Assembly (NCBI RefSeq): GCF_040126305.1
Contig: NZ_CP149510.1
Coordinates: 107,001-171,000, forward strand
Source: Pararhizobium sp. A13
GTDB taxonomy: Bacteria > Pseudomonadota > Alphaproteobacteria > Rhizobiales > Rhizobiaceae
DNA length: 64,000 bases
Direction: 5' to 3'
Positions 1-10,472 of this stretch are shown here, one piece after another. How positions within the stretch are numbered: position 1 is the first letter of the stretch; every line of letters starts with the position of its first letter. The translations under genes and the position numbers were made by a program. Under the pieces are notes generated by a model. That model was not told the origin of the DNA. It saw nothing but the letters and a program-made list of their open reading frames with translations, and did no database searches.

Positions 1-226
1 GATGAAGCTCGGCGCCAACCATCCGATGGGACCGCTGCAGCTTGCCGATTTCATCGGTCTCGATACCTGCCTTTCGATCATGCAGGTGCTCCACGATGGC
101 CTGGCGGATTCGAAATACCGCCCCTGCCCGCTTCTGGTCAAATATGTCGAGGCAGGCTGGCTCGGCCGCAAATCCGGCCGCGGTTTCTACGACTATCGCG
201 GCGACGTGCCCATACCGACACGCTGA
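1..226 (+). CDS. 3-hydroxybutyryl-CoA dehydrogenase, C-terminal end (5' truncated by the window)
   Basis: Only the last ~74 codons are present; the gene enters from the left edge. The visible residues ([18 protein letters not shown], then [14 protein letters not shown] near the end) are the hallmark of the C-terminal dimerisation domain of short-chain 3-hydroxyacyl-CoA dehydrogenases of the HbdA/PaaH type, which interconvert acetoacetyl-CoA and 3-hydroxybutyryl-CoA in the cytoplasm. The NAD-binding Rossmann domain lies outside the window, so activity and exact substrate cannot be judged. It ends with TGA at 224-226. Confidence 0.85.
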   Translation, partial: MKLGANHPMGPLQLADFIGLDTCLSIMQVLHDGLADSKYRPCPLLVKYVEAGWLGRKSGRGFYDYRGDVPIPTR

Positions 227-318
227 GCCTGTGGTCGACTGCTAAATCAGCGGTAGAAAAATTCAACCGATCTTAACCTGTTTGCCCCACCGTTCCCGCG
301 TCAGCAACGGGCCGGGCA

Positions 319-1911
319 ATGAGAGTTCAGCGCAAACTTCGCTTCATAGCTTTCGTGCTGTGCTTCACCGGGCTGTTCGTCGGCGGCCTCTACCTTGCCC
401 ATACGGCCTTCATCGCGTCGTGGAACGAGAAACAGCTGCGCCAGCTTGCAGCTGACACCATCAACCGCACCGAACTGGCGATCGACTCCGCCACGATGAA
501 AATGAGCGACGTCATCCTCAACCGCAGCACGTCGTGCGCCACCGTCGATCGCATGGCGATGACAAAGGCGCTCTACGGATCCAGCATCATGAAGAACATG
601 CGCCTTGAAACGAGAAGTGGCGTCTGCTGGAGTTACGAGGCGAACAACCAGGCGCTCGAGCAATCGATCGCGACCGCACCGCACAACCGCACCAAGAGCC
701 CGGGCTATTCGCTCTTTTCCCTCCGTTTCGAGGGCTGGAAGGGGCTGGGCGTGCGCTGGCAATACGGGCAGGAAGAAAACATCGTCGAAGTTCTCGCGAC
801 CAGCGGCCTGCTGTTTGCAATCCTTCCGACCGAGCTGCGCGAGAGCGCGCTGATGCAGCTTACCCTTGCGGACGGCACGTCATTTGCCAGCTATAGTCCC
901 GAGCGGAAATGGTACACCGATGGCGTCGAACTGACCAATTTCGAGGAGCAGTCGACACAATATCCCATCAAGTTCAGCTTGAAGGTCGATTCGTCCGCGC
1001 TCGCCCGATGGAACCAAGCGTTGTCGCCTCAGACGATCGCGATCGCCGTGGCTTTCGGCCTCGGCTTCGGCATTCTTGCGGCGCGCGGCATGTTCCGCAA
1101 CACGTCAATCCTCGACGAACTCGATGCGGCATTGTCCAGCGGACAGATCCAGCCCTATTTCCAGCCGATTTTCGACCTTCAGGACCGAAAGCTTCTCGGC
1201 TTTGAAATGCTGGCGCGGTGGATCAAACCGGACGGATCGATGATTCCGCCGCTGGCCTTCATCCCGCTCGCCGAAAACAGCGGCCGTATCGAAAGACTGA
1301 CAACCGAACTTTTGAAACAAGCCGGCGCGCAACTCGGCGAATTGCTGCAGACGCAGGGCCATCTCAAACTGAGTTTCAACGTTACGCCGGACCAATATCT
1401 GGCCGAGGGTTTCGTCGACACTCTCGCCACGCAGGCCACAAGGTTCAGGCTTCCACTGCGCTCGCTTGTCGTCGAGGTCACCGAACGGCAGGCCATCGTG
1501 GACAAGGACAAGGCTGCCGCAGTGACGGAGAGACTCATCGACGCTGGCATGCGGGTTGCCATCGATGACGCGGGCACCGGCCACAACGGCCTGTCCGCCA
1601 TCCATGCGCTCGGCGCCAACTATCTCAAGATAGACAAGTTCTTCGTCGACGGCATCGCCCTTGATCGCAAGTCATCGGAACTCATCGAAATGCTGGCCGC
1701 GCTCGCGGAGAAATTCGGCATGACCGTGGTCGCCGAAGGCGTCGAGACGGAGGAGCAGATTGCCGCCCTGCTGCAACTCGGAATCCGCGAGGGGCAGGGT
1801 TACGTCTATTCCAAACCGGTGCCCGCAACCACGATCCTCGCCATGGCGGCAAAGGAAGCCGCCGCATGCGAACAGGCGGATGGGCGCGGTTCGCTGTTAA
1901 AGAGCGCCTGA
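319..1911 (+). CDS. Membrane-anchored EAL-domain c-di-GMP phosphodiesterase with a periplasmic CSS-like sensor
   Basis: A 530-residue protein: transmembrane helix at about residues 8-28, a periplasmic region (30-235) with two cysteines (Cys73 in STSC, Cys103), a second helix near 241-258, then an EAL domain (about 265-505). The EAL signature reads EML (GFEMLARW), but the catalytic set is intact: Asn in LSFNVTPDQY, Glu in VVEVTERQ, the DD pair in AIDDAGTGHNG, Lys in YLKIDKFF and Glu in VVAEGVETEEQ. An active phosphodiesterase hydrolysing c-di-GMP is therefore expected. The architecture matches the CSS-motif sensor/EAL family, in which periplasmic thiol state controls activity; the CSS sequence itself is not exact here. 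Its 3' end overlaps the convergent tlpA-like gene by 15 bp. Confidence 0.85.
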   Translation: MRVQRKLRFIAFVLCFTGLFVGGLYLAHTAFIASWNEKQLRQLAADTINRTELAIDSATMKMSDVILNRSTSCATVDRMAMTKALYGSSIMKNMRLETRSGVCWSYEANNQALEQSIATAPHNRTKSPGYSLFSLRFEGWKGLGVRWQYGQEENIVEVLATSGLLFAILPTELRESALMQLTLADGTSFASYSPERKWYTDGVELTNFEEQSTQYPIKFSLKVDSSALARWNQALSPQTIAIAVAFGLGFGILAARGMFRNTSILDELDAALSSGQIQPYFQPIFDLQDRKLLGFEMLARWIKPDGSMIPPLAFIPLAENSGRIERLTTELLKQAGAQLGELLQTQGHLKLSFNVTPDQYLAEGFVDTLATQATRFRLPLRSLVVEVTERQAIVDKDKAAAVTERLIDAGMRVAIDDAGTGHNGLSAIHALGANYLKIDKFFVDGIALDRKSSELIEMLAALAEKFGMTVVAEGVETEEQIAALLQLGIREGQGYVYSKPVPATTILAMAAKEAAACEQADGRGSLLKSA

Positions 1912-2592
1912 AGGCGGCGCTGCGACAGCGGCCTTGACCAGCGCCTTGGCGTCGTCGCTGTCCCAGGCGGCAGGCCCGTTCATCGAGGAAATCAGGCAGC
2001 CCTTTTCATCCATCAGCAGCGTGACCGGCAAGCCGAAGGCGAGGCCTTCCTTCTTCAGCGAATTGAACACGCCCATGGAGACATCCCGGTAGTAGCCGAG
2101 CTCGTGCACGCCGGTCTCGTTCAGAAACGCCTTCGGCTTCTCATCGTCGCCGATATCGATGTTGACGGCCACGACTTCGAACGTGTCGCTGCCCTCGGTC
2201 TTCTGCAGAGCGTTCAGCGCCGGCATTTCCTCGCGGCAGGGTACGCACCAGGTCGCCCAGAGGTTCAGGAGAACGGTCTTGCCGGCAAAATCGGCGAGTG
2301 TCAGGTCTTTTCCATCCTTGCCCTTGAAGCTTAATCCGGCGAGCGGGCGCGGCTCGCTGACCGGTGCCATGGCCGCGACCTGGCCTTTCAGGAACGGCGT
2401 GATCGCCGCGACCCGATCTTTTGACGCCTCACAAGCCTTTGCATCGGCGGTTTCCACCGCCTGACCATTGCCAGACCCGCTTTCCCTGACGTATACCGCT
2501 GCCGCACCGGCGATCAGCCCGAGAAGGGCGGCGATCATCACCAGTCTGGCGGCAGGAAGGCGTTTGTGTCGGTCTGTCACTTCATTTTCCAA
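1897..2592 (-). CDS. tlpA: TlpA-like membrane-anchored thiol:disulfide oxidoreductase
   Basis: A 231-residue protein with an N-terminal membrane anchor (about residues 15-35) and a periplasmic thioredoxin fold. The active site is [16 protein letters not shown], with Cys116 and Cys119. Members of the TlpA/ResA family reduce periplasmic thiols, classically for cytochrome oxidase copper-site and cytochrome c maturation. Cys54 (AKACEASK) and a Cys near the C terminus (EKGCLIS) could form a structural disulfide, as in Bradyrhizobium TlpA. The gene is divergent from argH, with only about 30 bp between the two starts, so both promoters must overlap that stretch or the other gene's 5' end. Confidence 0.88.
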   Translation of the reverse strand: MENEVTDRHKRLPAARLVMIAALLGLIAGAAAVYVRESGSGNGQAVETADAKACEASKDRVAAITPFLKGQVAAMAPVSEPRPLAGLSFKGKDGKDLTLADFAGKTVLLNLWATWCVPCREEMPALNALQKTEGSDTFEVVAVNIDIGDDEKPKAFLNETGVHELGYYRDVSMGVFNSLKKEGLAFGLPVTLLMDEKGCLISSMNGPAAWDSDDAKALVKAAVAAPPSGAL

Positions 2593-2623
2593 AACGGGTC
2601 ATTCTCCAGGGCGGGCATTCTTC

Positions 2624-4027
2624 ATGGGCGACGGCACTTCCGAAACCAAAAGCTCCAACCAGATGTGGGGCGGTCGCTTCGCACAAGGGCCGGCGGCGAT
2701 CATGGAGGAGATAAATGCCTCGATCGGCTTCGACAAGAAGCTTTTCGCTCAGGATATCCGCGGCTCAATAGCGCATGCGACCATGCTTGCGCATCAAGGC
2801 ATCATTTCGGCCGAGGATAAAGACAAGATCGTTCACGGCCTCGACACGATCCTGTCAGAGATCGAAAGCGGCCAGTTCGAATTCTCCCGCCGGCTCGAAG
2901 ACATCCATATGAATGTCGAGGCGCGGCTTGCCACGCTGATCGGCCCGGCAGCGGGACGCCTGCACACGGCCCGCTCGCGCAACGACCAGGTGGCGCTCGA
3001 TTTCCGCCTCTGGGTGAAGGAAGAGCTGCAGAAGTGCGAGCAGATGCTGACGGACCTGATCGCCGCCTTCCTCGACCGCGCCGAAGAGCATGCCGAGACG
3101 GTGATGCCCGGCTTCACCCACCTGCAGACCGCGCAGCCCGTCACCTTTGGCCATCACTGCATGGCCTATGTCGAGATGTTCGGCCGCGACCGCTCGCGGG
3201 TGCGACACGCCATCGAGCATATGGATGAAAGCCCGATCGGTGCGGCAGCGCTTGCCGGCACCGGATTTCCGATCGATCGCCATATGACGGCCAAGGCGCT
3301 CGGCTTCCGCGAGCCGACCCGCAACTCGATCGATACCGTCTCCGATCGCGATTTCGCATTGGAGTTCCTGGCGATCGCCTCGATCTGCGCCGTGCACCTG
3401 TCGCGGCTGGCCGAAGAGATCGTCATCTGGTCGACGCCGCAATTCGGCTTCGTGCGCCTGTCGGACGCCTTCTCCACCGGCTCCTCGATCATGCCGCAGA
3501 AGAAAAACCCGGATGCGGCCGAGCTGGTGCGGGCCAAGACCGGCCGCATCAACGGCTCGCTGATCGCGCTGCTCACCGTCATGAAGGGTCTGCCGCTCGC
3601 CTATTCCAAGGATATGCAGGAAGACAAGGAACAGGTCTTCGATTCGGCCGAAAGCCTGGAACTCGCCATCGCCGCCATGACCGGCATGGTGCGCGACCTG
3701 GACGTTCGCGCCGACCGCATGAAGGCCGCCGCCGGCTCCGGCTATTCCACCGCGACCGACCTTGCCGACTGGCTGGTGCGCGAGGCGGGCCTGCCCTTCC
3801 GTGATGCCCACCATGTCACCGGCCGGGCGGTGGCGCTGGCCGAACAGAAAGCTTGCGAGCTTGCAGAGCTTTCGCTGGAAGACCTGCAGGCGATCCATGC
3901 CGATATCACCGACAAGGTGTTCGACGTGCTGACGGTCGAAGCCTCGGTCGCCAGCCGCACGTCGTTTGGCGGCACGGCGCCGAGCGAAGTGAGGAAGCAG
4001 ATCGCCTGGTGGCGCGGACGGAACTGA
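2624..4027 (+). CDS. argH: Argininosuccinate lyase
   Basis: Splits argininosuccinate into arginine and fumarate, the last step of arginine synthesis. The fumarase/aspartase superfamily signature [12 protein letters not shown] is present, as is the N-terminal [10 protein letters not shown] typical of ArgH. The frame is open well upstream, back to 2468, but the conserved protein begins at ATG 2624, giving 467 residues, the usual ArgH length; the upstream codons are antisense to the 5' end of tlpA. The small lipoprotein gene lptM and lysA follow on the same strand, a conserved rhizobial order. Confidence 0.96.
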   Translation: MGDGTSETKSSNQMWGGRFAQGPAAIMEEINASIGFDKKLFAQDIRGSIAHATMLAHQGIISAEDKDKIVHGLDTILSEIESGQFEFSRRLEDIHMNVEARLATLIGPAAGRLHTARSRNDQVALDFRLWVKEELQKCEQMLTDLIAAFLDRAEEHAETVMPGFTHLQTAQPVTFGHHCMAYVEMFGRDRSRVRHAIEHMDESPIGAAALAGTGFPIDRHMTAKALGFREPTRNSIDTVSDRDFALEFLAIASICAVHLSRLAEEIVIWSTPQFGFVRLSDAFSTGSSIMPQKKNPDAAELVRAKTGRINGSLIALLTVMKGLPLAYSKDMQEDKEQVFDSAESLELAIAAMTGMVRDLDVRADRMKAAAGSGYSTATDLADWLVREAGLPFRDAHHVTGRAVALAEQKACELAELSLEDLQAIHADITDKVFDVLTVEASVASRTSFGGTAPSEVRKQIAWWRGRN

Positions 4028-4121
4028 GGGCAAGATTCAGGGTGCACAAGACTCTGAAAACTCGATATGAGTTTCGACGAATTTGCACGAAGGGCGCTGT
4101 TGCCCGGACCAGGAAGCATCC

Positions 4122-4316
4122 ATGCATCTGCGAAACACCACTTATCTGATTGCGGCCCTTGCCATTGCCGGGCTGGTACTGTCCGGCTGCGGCCGCAAGG
4201 GTGATCTTGATCGGCCGGGTTCGTCCGCGCCGATCAACACCAAGGCAGCACCCGGCACCGTTGAAAAGAAGGATGAAGCGCAAGACAAGCCCTTCCTCCT
4301 CGACCCTCTCCTTTAA
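4122..4316 (+). CDS. lptM: Small LptM-family lipoprotein
   Basis: A 64-residue lipoprotein. It has a signal peptide, a lipobox (VLSGC) and immediately after the acylated Cys the motif GRKGDLDRP, characteristic of the YifL/LptM family, which in Escherichia coli helps mature the LptD translocon of the outer membrane. Start ATG 4122 gives a proper signal peptide; an in-frame TTG upstream at 4083 would disrupt it. It sits 12 bp before lysA, a placement seen widely in alphaproteobacteria (beside dapF in enterics). Family assignment rests on the short motif; the exact role here is inferred. Confidence 0.82.
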   Translation: MHLRNTTYLIAALAIAGLVLSGCGRKGDLDRPGSSAPINTKAAPGTVEKKDEAQDKPFLLDPLL

Positions 4317-4328
4317 CAGGGCACTCCC

Positions 4329-5597
4329 TTGAACCATTTTGAATATCGCGACGGCATCCTTTTTGCGGAAGACGTCTCCGTCATCGACATCGCCAAGGCA
4401 GTCGGCACGCCATTCTATTGCTACTCCACCGCAACGCTGGAGCGTCACTATTCGGTCTTCTCCAAGGCCTTCGCCGATATCGACGCGATGGTCTGCTATG
4501 CGATGAAGGCCAATTCCAACCAGGCGGTGCTGAAGACGCTCGGCCGGCTCGGCGCCGGTGTCGACGTGGTTTCAGGCGGCGAGCTGCGCCGGGCTCTGGC
4601 GGCTGGCATTCCGGCAAGCCGCATCATGTTCTCCGGCGTCGGCAAGACGGCAGGGGAAATGGACCTCGCGCTCGAGGCTGGCATCTACTGTTTCAACGTC
4701 GAATCCGAGCCTGAACTCGAAATCCTCAACGCCCGCGCCGTCAGGCTCGGCAAGCAGGCGCATGTCTCGTTCCGCATCAATCCGGACGTCGATGCAAAGA
4801 CCCATGCCAAGATTTCGACCGGCAAGAAGGAAAACAAGTTCGGCATCTCGTGGGAGCGTGCGCGCGCCGTATACGCCCATGCCGCGACCCTGCCGGGCAT
4901 CAAGGTCACCGGCATCGACATGCATATCGGCAGCCAGATCACCGAGCTGCAGCCGTTCGAGGATGCCTTCAAGCTGCTGCGCGAACTGGTCGATACGCTG
5001 CGCGCCGACGGCCACACGATCGATCACGTCGATGTCGGTGGCGGGCTTGGCGTGCCCTACAGGGAAGACAACAATCCGCCTCCCTTGCCCGACGCCTACG
5101 CCAACATCGTCAAGGACCAGCTGCGCAATCTCAATTGCAAGATCGTCACCGAACCCGGCCGGCTGATCGTCGGCAATGCCGGCATCCTGGTGACCGAGGT
5201 CATCTACGTGAAGGATGGCGGCGAAAAGACCTTCGTCATCGTCGATGGCGCCATGAACGATCTTATCCGCCCGACATTGTACGAGGCCTATCATGAAATA
5301 CGGCCTGTACGGATTTCCGCCGCCAATGCACCGCGCATCAAGGCGGATGTAGTCGGCCCTGTCTGCGAAACCGGCGACTATCTGGCGCTCGACCGCGAAA
5401 TGGCGATGCCGAAGCCCGGCGATCTGATCGCCGTCGGCACGGCAGGCGCCTATGGCGCCGTGCAGGCTGGCACCTACAACAGCCGTCTGCTGGTGCCCGA
5501 AGTGCTGGTCAAGGGTGACCGATTCCACGTGATTCGCCCGCGCACCAGCTACGAAGATTTGATCGGGCTTGATTCCGTGCCGGATTGGCTGGACTGA
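4329..5597 (+). CDS. lysA: Diaminopimelate decarboxylase
   Basis: PLP enzyme that decarboxylates meso-diaminopimelate to lysine. The protein has 422 residues, the normal length. The PLP lysine lies in CYAMKANSN, the glycine-rich phosphate loop is VDVGGGLGVPY, and the C-terminal motifs CETGDYLA and GAYGAVQAGTYNSR contribute active-site residues across the dimer interface. The start appears to be TTG at 4329, giving MNHFEYRDG as in other rhizobial LysA proteins. It is probably cotranscribed with argH and lptM. Confidence 0.95.
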   Translation: MNHFEYRDGILFAEDVSVIDIAKAVGTPFYCYSTATLERHYSVFSKAFADIDAMVCYAMKANSNQAVLKTLGRLGAGVDVVSGGELRRALAAGIPASRIMFSGVGKTAGEMDLALEAGIYCFNVESEPELEILNARAVRLGKQAHVSFRINPDVDAKTHAKISTGKKENKFGISWERARAVYAHAATLPGIKVTGIDMHIGSQITELQPFEDAFKLLRELVDTLRADGHTIDHVDVGGGLGVPYREDNNPPPLPDAYANIVKDQLRNLNCKIVTEPGRLIVGNAGILVTEVIYVKDGGEKTFVIVDGAMNDLIRPTLYEAYHEIRPVRISAANAPRIKADVVGPVCETGDYLALDREMAMPKPGDLIAVGTAGAYGAVQAGTYNSRLLVPEVLVKGDRFHVIRPRTSYEDLIGLDSVPDWLD

Positions 5598-5741
5598 CGC
5601 GAGCCAACGGTTCGCGGTCCGCGATTGTTGATAGCGGCGGCCGCGGACGATGGAAATCGATCACGATCGCGCTATCGCCCTCGTCTTCGCCACAAAGAGT
5701 GTTATCCTTTGCAGCACGTTTCGAACGCTGAAAGGGAACGG

Positions 5742-8366
5742 ATGACGAAAATCCGGCGGGATGTCTCGACGGGGACGGCGAGCTTCATAAGAAGCCTCGC
5801 GGTCAAGCGGACGCTTGCACGCCTCGTTCTCGTCGCCGAACAGGCCGCGCCTCGCGCTCTGCCCTTGGCTGCGACCGTGCTTCTGTTTCTCTCGACGGCC
5901 TGGTTCGGTTTCTTCCGCGTTGCGCCGGGCTGGCTGCATGCCACAGTCCTTTTCGTCTTTGCGGCCGCCTTCGTCGCCCTGCTGATCCCGCTGCTGCGTC
6001 TTCGCGTTCCCGGCAATACCGACGCGGACCGGATGCTCGAAGAACGCAACAACCTTGCGCACCAGGCGATCCGCGTTCAGGACGACCAGCCGGCCACCAG
6101 CGGCGCCTTCGGCCATGCCCTGTGGCAGGAACACCAGGTACGCATGGCGCGGATGATCAACGCGCTGGAAACCGGCCTGCCGCGGCCGGACATTGCCCGC
6201 AGCGACAATTACGGCCTGCGCGCGCTTCCCGTGCTGATCGCCTGTGTCGCTTTCGCCTATTCCTATTCGAACCGTGCCGGCCAGATTTCCGATGCCTTTC
6301 ATCCGCCGCAACAGGTCGAGGCAAAGCCCGATGTGCGCATCGATGCCTGGGTGACGCCGCCCGCCTATACCGGCCGCGCGCCGGTTTTCCTGACCGGCCG
6401 CGAGGGAAGCGAACAGACCGCAAGCAACAGCGAGCCCCTTCGCATCCCGCAGTTCAGCGAACTGACCGTGCGTATCACCAGCGGCGGCGCGACCACGGCC
6501 GTAACCTATCACGAGGATGGTACCGGCAAACCGCTTGTCGTTCCGGCGCAGGAGGCGAAACCGGGCGAAGGTCAAAAGGCCGCCACCGAAACCGTCGCAG
6601 CCGATCCGGCCAAGCCCGGCGGCGAAACCCATATTCTGAAGATCGCCAAAGACGGCACGCTTGCGGTCAACGGCAAAACCTGGGCTTTCACGGTGATTCC
6701 GGACAGCGTTCCCGACATCGCTTTTGACGGCGTCCCGCACCCCGTAAACGCAGCGCTCGAAATCGGCTTTGCCGCCAGAGACGACTACGGCATTCAGGAC
6801 GCCTGGGCCGAGATCAAGCCGCTGGACAAGCCCGAGGCCGGGGCCCGTCCGCTTTATCCGCTGCCGGAATATCGCCTCGACCTGCCCAAGCGCAACGCCC
6901 GCGAGGCAAAGGGGCTGACGAGCCGCAATCTTAGCGAACATCCGCTCTCCGGAAAGCGCGTCCGCGTCACGCTCGTGGCCAGGGACGCAGCCGGGCAGGA
7001 AGGCCGCAGCGTGCCGCAGGACATGATCCTGCCTTCCCGCCAGTTCTTCGAGCCGCTGGCAGGTGCCGTCGCCGAGCAGCGCCAGGTATTCGCGCTGGAT
7101 GCCAACCAGCTGCCACGTTCGATCGACCTCAACGACGCGCTGATGATCCGGCCGGACGAGACGATCCCGAACCTCACGCATTTCCTGCTGCTGCAGTCGG
7201 CACGCACCCGCATGGCCCTCGTGCGCAACGACGACATGGCACGTGACGCCGCCAGCCATCTCTGGGAGATCGCGCTCGGCATCGAGGACGGCGATATCGC
7301 GCTGGCCGACAAGCGCCTGCGCGACGCCCAGCAGAAGCTATCGGATGCGCTGGAACGAAACGCTTCCGACGAGGAAATCGCCAAGCTGATGCAGGAACTG
7401 CGGGAAGCGATGCAGGAGTATATGGAGGCGCTTGCCAGACAGGCCGCCAAGAACCCGCGCATGGCTGCCAATCCCGATCAGAACAACGTGCTGCGCCAGC
7501 AGGATCTGGAAAAGATGATGAACCAGATCGAGAACCTCGCCAAATCCGGCGCCAAGGATCAGGCGCGCCAGCTGCTGTCGGAAATGCAGCGGATGATGAA
7601 CAGTCTCCAGGCCGGGCGCATGCAGCAACAGCAGGGCCAGCAAAACAGCCAGATGCGCGAGCAGATGGACAAGCTCGGCCAGCTGATGCAGCGGCAGCAG
7701 CAGCTGATGGACGAGACCTTCAAGTTCGACCAGGCGCTGCGTGACCGCATGCAGCGCGGCGATCCGCTCGACGGCGAGGACCAGGAGCTGTTCAATCAGG
7801 ACATGCCGCAGGAACCCGGCCAGCAGCCCGACGAGAACGCCCAGCCGGGGCCGCTCGACAATATGACGGCCGAGGAACTGAAGCAGGCCCTGAAGGATCT
7901 GCAGGCGCAGCAGGAACAGCTCGGCAAACAACTTGGCGAACTGCAGAAGGGTCTCGAAGGCATGGGCATCAAGCCTGGAAAGGGTTTCGGTGAGGCAGGC
8001 CGCGAGATGAAGGGGGCCGCCGACCAGCTCGGCAAGGGACAGGGTGAACAGGCCGTCGGCAGCCAGGGCCGCGCGCTGCAGGCCTTGCGCGACGGCGCCC
8101 AGGACATGATGCAGCAGATGCAGAGCCAGGGTCAGGGCCCCGGACAGGGACAAGGCATTCCGCAATATGGCCAGAACGGCCGCGACCCGCTCGGCCGCCG
8201 GCAGCAGAATGCCGGGCCGGATTTCGGCGATCAGGTCAAGGTGCCGGACGAGATCGATACCCAGCGCGCGCGAGAAATCCTCGAGGAAATCCGCCGTCGT
8301 CTCGGCACGAATTCCTCGCCGGAGACCGAGCGGCGATATTTGGAACGGCTGCTCGATATTCGCTGA
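5742..8366 (+). CDS. TIGR02302/DUF4175 family large membrane protein
   Basis: An 874-residue protein of unknown function, conserved beside lysA in Rhizobiales. Two adjacent transmembrane segments lie near the N terminus (about residues 40-90) and a third hydrophobic stretch around 165-180. A large extracytoplasmic region follows, then a long C-terminal helical part very rich in Gln, Met and Glu (about residues 570-830, with QQQQGQQNSQMREQMDK) that should form coiled coil. I chose ATG 5742, preceded by AAAGGGAACGG; the open frame extends upstream to 5625 but without a ribosome site. Cell-envelope role is only a guess from topology. Confidence 0.85.
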   Translation: MTKIRRDVSTGTASFIRSLAVKRTLARLVLVAEQAAPRALPLAATVLLFLSTAWFGFFRVAPGWLHATVLFVFAAAFVALLIPLLRLRVPGNTDADRMLEERNNLAHQAIRVQDDQPATSGAFGHALWQEHQVRMARMINALETGLPRPDIARSDNYGLRALPVLIACVAFAYSYSNRAGQISDAFHPPQQVEAKPDVRIDAWVTPPAYTGRAPVFLTGREGSEQTASNSEPLRIPQFSELTVRITSGGATTAVTYHEDGTGKPLVVPAQEAKPGEGQKAATETVAADPAKPGGETHILKIAKDGTLAVNGKTWAFTVIPDSVPDIAFDGVPHPVNAALEIGFAARDDYGIQDAWAEIKPLDKPEAGARPLYPLPEYRLDLPKRNAREAKGLTSRNLSEHPLSGKRVRVTLVARDAAGQEGRSVPQDMILPSRQFFEPLAGAVAEQRQVFALDANQLPRSIDLNDALMIRPDETIPNLTHFLLLQSARTRMALVRNDDMARDAASHLWEIALGIEDGDIALADKRLRDAQQKLSDALERNASDEEIAKLMQELREAMQEYMEALARQAAKNPRMAANPDQNNVLRQQDLEKMMNQIENLAKSGAKDQARQLLSEMQRMMNSLQAGRMQQQQGQQNSQMREQMDKLGQLMQRQQQLMDETFKFDQALRDRMQRGDPLDGEDQELFNQDMPQEPGQQPDENAQPGPLDNMTAEELKQALKDLQAQQEQLGKQLGELQKGLEGMGIKPGKGFGEAGREMKGAADQLGKGQGEQAVGSQGRALQALRDGAQDMMQQMQSQGQGPGQGQGIPQYGQNGRDPLGRRQQNAGPDFGDQVKVPDEIDTQRAREILEEIRRRLGTNSSPETERRYLERLLDIR

Positions 8367-8819
8367 GTGTTTCAAATTCAGCCTGAACGGGCCTGCCCGG
8401 GATGGAGGGCTGCTTGCGGAGGTTCCCGTCTACGACAGAGGTGAAGGTCAGCGTGTTCCAATCGCTGTGCGGTGAGCCGGAGCGTCCGGTCGGGCCAACG
8501 CCTGAGGGCCGCCAGCTGCTCCTGTTTCACGTCCTGGCTTGCGTTTCCTCGCATAGATGTTGAGCAGTATTCAGCTGCGGATGCCGGATTTCGAAAACCG
8601 CGGGCATGTCTAAAGTCCGCCGTCCACCGAGCTTTCTTGCGCAAACTTATACAGACAACACCTCCGCAATACTCGTCGCGGCACGAAATGCCCGGCTATC
8701 ACTACCCGGAAAGTTCATCTCTGAGCGCTGACAATGTTTGCATTTTCACGGAGTAACCATAGCGTTACGCATTTGTACTATAGTCCTCACCGTGGTTTGC
8801 CGGTCGAGGGGAGGACATA
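8367..8819. other. Intergenic stretch, no convincing gene
   Basis: About 450 bp between the TIGR02302 gene and the glycosyltransferase gene. Short open frames exist on both strands, but none has a recognisable product or ribosome site. The last ~60 bp (TTTGTACTATAGTCC, then GAGGGGAGGACATA before the ATG) probably hold the promoter and ribosome site for the downstream gene. It marks the left border of the polysaccharide locus. Confidence 0.5.
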
Positions 8820-10472
8820 ATGCCGGAATCCGGTATCGGGCAGCGTAATTCCGCGGTTCTGGCTGGCATACTGGTGCTTGCCGCCCTGTTTCGTCTCCAC
8901 GATGTCCAGCAACCCTTGATCGATGCCTTTAGCTGGCGCGAAGCAAGTACGGCCATGATGGCCGATAATTTCATGACACGCAGCTGGAACATCTTCTTTC
9001 CGCAGGTCAGCTGGACCGGTCCGGGTCCCTCCTATCAGGGTCGCGAACTTCAGATCATCTCCTACATCACCGCCCTGCTCTACAGCCTGTTCGGCTGGCA
9101 CGACTGGCTGGGGCGCCTTGTCGCGATTGCCTTCGGCCTCTGGGGCGTCCTTGCACTGCATCGGTTGATCAATCGCGTGTGGGACACGGCGCACGCTCAC
9201 GCCGGCGCCTTTCTGCTCGCTATCATGCCCGGCGCGGTTTTCATCGACCAGTCGTTTCTTCCCGATCCTGCGATGCTGTCGCTGGTCATCACCGGTGCCT
9301 GGCTCTATGTCGTCTATCTGCAGGAAGACCGCCACGGTCTTCTGGTGCTCGCGGGCGCGATTACGACATTGGGCGTGCTGGCGAAGCTGCCCGGCATCGC
9401 CGTGGTCGCTCCGATGACCTATGCGACATTCTCCATTCTTGAGGTGAGAGGCAGGCTCAACCCGCGTCGCATCCTGCAGATCCTGCCGGTCGCGCTGATC
9501 GCCGGCGCGCTGATCCTCGCGTACTACCGATGGGCGCTCTATGTCGGCACGAACTATCCGCCCTATCATGTTGCTGGCAGCGGCTATCTATGGGACGACG
9601 GGCTGTCCAAATTCCTCAGCCAGGCTTTTTACCTTCCCGCCGCATGGAAGATCGCCAGCAGCTGGCTCTTTTCCCTGCCCGTCCTGATACTCGCCGGCAT
9701 AGCCCTGCTGGTGACGCCGCCGGGCATGACCGACCCGGCGCGCCACAAGGCCCCGTGGTTTTTCCATGTCTGGTTCGCCGGCGCCGTTTTGGTCTATTTC
9801 TTCGCCGCGCGCGAGATCAAAACCAATCCGTGGAATTTCCATATCTTCAGCGTGCCGGTGGCTGTAATGGCGGGCCGGGGGCTTATCCTATTGACCGCCA
9901 TTGACGGCCGCCACCCAGGCTCGCGATGGCGCTGGCTGCGATTGGCATCCATCGTGGGCGTCGTCATCGTCGGCGGCAGCATTCCAGGGCTCCAGCTCAT
10001 GAAGACACCCTACGCCCAATCCGGCCACAAGCTTGGTGTGCAGCTGAGCTCTCTCAGCAAGCCCGGCGATCTGGTGATTGCCGCATCAGCCACGATCGGC
10101 GATCCGATAGCGATCTATTATAGCCGACGTCGGGGCTGGGTCTTCCCGCCAGGCGGCGGGATGAACGACTGGTCGGTGCTTCCGGACGACGGCGAGGCGA
10201 TCGACATGCTGGAGACGCTGCGGGCGAAAGACGCGGCGTGGTTCGGTGTCGCGAAAAATGCACGCGACTCGAAGGGGCGCAAGCTCCTCGAATACAACAC
10301 GGGCCTTATTGCGCATCTCGACAAGACAGCCGAGCGTGTCATCGATGACGACACCCTGCTGATTTACCGGCTTGCGCCGCCAACCGCGTCTTATCGAGGG
10401 AGCCGCATGAAAAGGGCTGTCGGTCCCACACAATCATCTTCTAACGCGGAACCAGCGACGCAAGGGTTTTAG
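8820..10472 (+). CDS. ArnT/PMT-type integral membrane glycosyltransferase
   Basis: A 550-residue polytopic protein with about ten or more hydrophobic helices across residues 10-400, a first extracytoplasmic loop carrying the acidic residues expected of GT-C enzymes (LIDAFSWREAS), and a soluble C-terminal domain after about residue 390. This is the layout of PMT/ArnT (GT39/GT83) enzymes, which move sugars from polyprenyl-phosphate carriers to lipid, glycan or protein acceptors on the periplasmic face. The start has a strong ribosome site (GAGGGGAGGAC). Its 3' end overlaps the convergent GH26-like gene by about 30 bp. Its acceptor is unknown; a role in decorating the neighbouring polysaccharide or LPS is inference. 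Confidence 0.78.
   Translation: MPESGIGQRNSAVLAGILVLAALFRLHDVQQPLIDAFSWREASTAMMADNFMTRSWNIFFPQVSWTGPGPSYQGRELQIISYITALLYSLFGWHDWLGRLVAIAFGLWGVLALHRLINRVWDTAHAHAGAFLLAIMPGAVFIDQSFLPDPAMLSLVITGAWLYVVYLQEDRHGLLVLAGAITTLGVLAKLPGIAVVAPMTYATFSILEVRGRLNPRRILQILPVALIAGALILAYYRWALYVGTNYPPYHVAGSGYLWDDGLSKFLSQAFYLPAAWKIASSWLFSLPVLILAGIALLVTPPGMTDPARHKAPWFFHVWFAGAVLVYFFAAREIKTNPWNFHIFSVPVAVMAGRGLILLTAIDGRHPGSRWRWLRLASIVGVVIVGGSIPGLQLMKTPYAQSGHKLGVQLSSLSKPGDLVIAASATIGDPIAIYYSRRRGWVFPPGGGMNDWSVLPDDGEAIDMLETLRAKDAAWFGVAKNARDSKGRKLLEYNTGLIAHLDKTAERVIDDDTLLIYRLAPPTASYRGSRMKRAVGPTQSSSNAEPATQGF

Noticed and set aside
8378..8644. Leftward 88-codon frame after the TIGR02302 gene
   Set aside because: No ribosome site, no recognisable domain, Arg-rich shadow-like composition.
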